Shown piece by piece: positions 13,220-14,743 of a stretch of 14,743 nt of DNA (position 1 is the first letter of the stretch; every line of letters starts with the position of its first letter). Source of the stretch: CAYXPG01 sp964564845. GTDB lineage: Bacteria > Planctomycetota > Phycisphaerae > Sedimentisphaerales > Anaerobacaceae. The notes beneath the pieces are model-generated. The model did no database searches. It saw only the letters and a list, made by a program, of their open reading frames with translations, and had not been told where the DNA came from. The translations under genes were made by a program, and so were the position numbers. Location: positions 1 through 14,743 of the forward strand of contig CAZMCN010000043.1 of the NCBI GenBank assembly GCA_964564845.1. Reading direction: 5' to 3'.

Positions 13220-14743
13220 ATGCCTGAAATATTCAAAAGAAGCATAATTAAATTACTCAAACACGCCGATTACAAACCGATGAAACTTGCGCGATTGTCC
13301 AGGGCATTAGGTGTAAGTTTTCAGGATTATCCCCAGTTTAAAGAAGCTTTTGAGGAGCTGCGTCGGGCCGGGCACGTAGTTCTCGGTGCCGGCAATTTGG
13401 TTTGCTTACCTGCATTGTCGGGCCGAATCACAGGGACGTTCAGGGCAAATCCGAAGGGTTTCGGCTTCGTGACGCCTCTTGAGTTAAGTTCGCACGGCGA
13501 TTTATTTATACCGCCTCCGCATACAGCCGGCGCAATGACTGGTGACATCGTTGCCGTAAAAGTAGTAAAAAAAGGTGAACGTGCCGGGCAGATGCGCATC
13601 AGCGGCAAAGTGGTTGAGATTCTCCAGCGCGCACATAATAAATTCGTCGGCACATTGCTCAAAGAGCCGCAGGGCTGGCTCGTTCAGCCGGACGGAACGG
13701 GATTTACAGAGCCGATTAGCGTGGATGATGTTACTGCGAAAAACGCCAGGCGCAATGATAAAGTGGTTGTTGAAATACTTACATATCCAACGGAAAGATT
13801 TCTCGGCCGCGGGGTAATAGTTGAAGTGCTTGGCAAATCGGGACGGTACGAGAGCGAAATAAATTCGATAATCCGCCAGTATCATTTGCCCGACCAATTC
13901 GATGAAGATTGTTTTGAGCAGGCCAGACAGGCAGCCGCTGAATTTAATCCCGATAAACCTGGCCATCGAGAGGACATAACAGAAAATGTAATTATTACAA
14001 TTGACCCGCCGGACGCAAAAGATTTTGACGATGCGATAAGCCTGAAGAAAGACAGCAACGGCAACTGGGTGCTGGGTGTGCACATTGCCGACGTCAGTAG
14101 TTTTGTATCGCCCGATACGCCGCTGGATGCCGAGGCGAAGATTCGCGGCAACAGCGTTTATCTGCCTGGTAAAACAATCCCGATGCTGCCGGAGGTTTTA
14201 AGTAACGGTATATGCAGTCTTCAGCCGGGCCAAAAACGCTTCGTTAAGAGTGTGTATTTAACTTACGATTCACAGGGCCATGTCCTTTCGCGCAGTTTTG
14301 CCAACAGTATTATGCGTTCGACTGAGCGACTGACCTATCAGGATGCAAATAAAATTTTGAAAGGCCGTACCAGAGGTGTTAAACCGGCGGTTGTTAAATT
14401 GCTGAAAAATATGGAGACACTCAGCCGTTTGATTGAGGACCGGCGGAGGAAAGATGGAATGATACATCTGGACTTGCCGGAGACCGAGCTGGTAATGGAT
14501 AAGGCAGGTCAGGTTGTGGATGCCGTCCCTGCTGACGACAGCTACCCGCACACGATAATTGAAATGTTTATGGTTGAAGTCAATGAGGCGGCTGCTTCAA
14601 TTCTGGATGGACGGAACGCTCCCTTTATGCGGCGGATTCATCCGGAGCCGGACAGCCTGACAATTAAGAATCTTGCAAGGCTTGTTGGGGCGTTCGGCTT
14701 TAATATGTCACGCAGTCCCGACCGCGGCGAGATACAGGATTTG
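13220..14743 (+). CDS. rnr: Ribonuclease R, N-terminal part (3' end outside window)
   Basis: RNase R is a processive 3'-5' exoribonuclease that degrades structured RNA. The frame is open from ATG 13220 to the last base, giving 508 residues without a stop. Domains in order are a helix-turn-helix-like N-terminus (about 1-60), cold-shock OB domains (about 65-205, with GRITGTFRANPKGFGFV at 68-84), and the RNB catalytic domain from about 252. Its signature TIDPPDAKDFDDAI (260-273) gives Asp262, Asp268, Asp270 and Asp271, spaced as the metal-binding aspartates of RNase II. GVHIADVSSFV (286-296), RGNSVYLPGKTIPMLPE (309-325) and MVEVNEAAA (451-459) also fit. The rest of RNB and the S1 domain lie beyond the window. 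An in-frame TAA at 13208-13210 excludes an upstream start; there is no clear Shine-Dalgarno. RNase R rather than RNase II is chosen from the N-terminal extension and the two OB regions. Confidence 0.95.
   Translation, partial: MPEIFKRSIIKLLKHADYKPMKLARLSRALGVSFQDYPQFKEAFEELRRAGHVVLGAGNLVCLPALSGRITGTFRANPKGFGFVTPLELSSHGDLFIPPPHTAGAMTGDIVAVKVVKKGERAGQMRISGKVVEILQRAHNKFVGTLLKEPQGWLVQPDGTGFTEPISVDDVTAKNARRNDKVVVEILTYPTERFLGRGVIVEVLGKSGRYESEINSIIRQYHLPDQFDEDCFEQARQAAAEFNPDKPGHREDITENVIITIDPPDAKDFDDAISLKKDSNGNWVLGVHIADVSSFVSPDTPLDAEAKIRGNSVYLPGKTIPMLPEVLSNGICSLQPGQKRFVKSVYLTYDSQGHVLSRSFANSIMRSTERLTYQDANKILKGRTRGVKPAVVKLLKNMETLSRLIEDRRRKDGMIHLDLPETELVMDKAGQVVDAVPADDSYPHTIIEMFMVEVNEAAASILDGRNAPFMRRIHPEPDSLTIKNLARLVGAFGFNMSRSPDRGEIQDL

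Noticed and set aside
13502..14083. A 193-codon minus-strand open frame within rnr
   Set aside because: It is antisense to the conserved OB and RNB domains of RNase R and shows no motif.
1..14743. CRISPR array, tRNA, rRNA, insertion sequence, prophage or toxin-antitoxin pair
   Set aside because: No regularly spaced repeats, cloverleaf sequence, transposase, integrase or phage structural gene was seen. The PIN domain belongs to a 380-residue membrane-bound TRAM protein without an antitoxin partner, so it is not a VapC toxin.

Overview
The window is a 14.7 kb piece of a bacterial chromosome of moderate GC, densely packed with housekeeping genes. I see no mobile element, CRISPR array, tRNA or rRNA. 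I infer a free-living, probably anaerobic bacterium, possibly Planctomycetota (Phycisphaerae-like). The grounds are the NIF-type Fe-S machinery used outside any nitrogen-fixation cluster, a membrane-anchored PIN/TRAM protein, a Gfo/Idh/MocA-type protein and the general style of the hypothetical proteins. That lineage guess rests on impression, not on a marker gene.

Layout. (1) 1-3893, plus strand: the 3' end of nadA (quinolinate synthase), then an O-acetylhomoserine sulfhydrylase, a three-domain NifU and NifS. This is a sulfur and Fe-S block closed by a weak hairpin terminator. (2) 3952-4824, minus strand: a membrane-anchored alpha/beta hydrolase, divergent from ispG. (3) 4900-6681, plus strand: ispG (a 4Fe-4S enzyme of the MEP isoprenoid pathway) and a six-helix membrane protein of unknown function. 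(4) 6859-8001, minus strand: a PIN/TRAM protein with its own strong sigma70-type promoter. (5) 8261-11062, minus strand: glyA, an all-alpha dimeric-type dUTPase and a degenerate Gfo/Idh/MocA-family protein in one apparent operon. (6) 11210-12975, plus strand: a TPR protein followed by rpsT. (7) 13220 to the end: the first 508 codons of RNase R (rnr), running off the window.

How the genes work together. NifS takes sulfur from cysteine and NifU builds the cluster. NadA and IspG, both 4Fe-4S enzymes, lie within about 1.2 kb of the pair on either side and are likely clients. GlyA makes 5,10-methylene-THF and dUTPase makes dUMP, which are the two substrates of thymidylate synthase, so that pairing makes metabolic sense. 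S20 and RNase R belong to translation and RNA turnover.

I did not find a clear undescribed system. The observations most worth a second look are: a near-identical 20-bp heptad repeat placed directly in front of two unrelated start codons (nifU and dUTPase); short tandem repeats in other small gaps; an ispG whose promoter spacing predicts a leaderless mRNA; and an oxidoreductase-fold protein that has lost the usual cofactor-binding and catalytic motifs.
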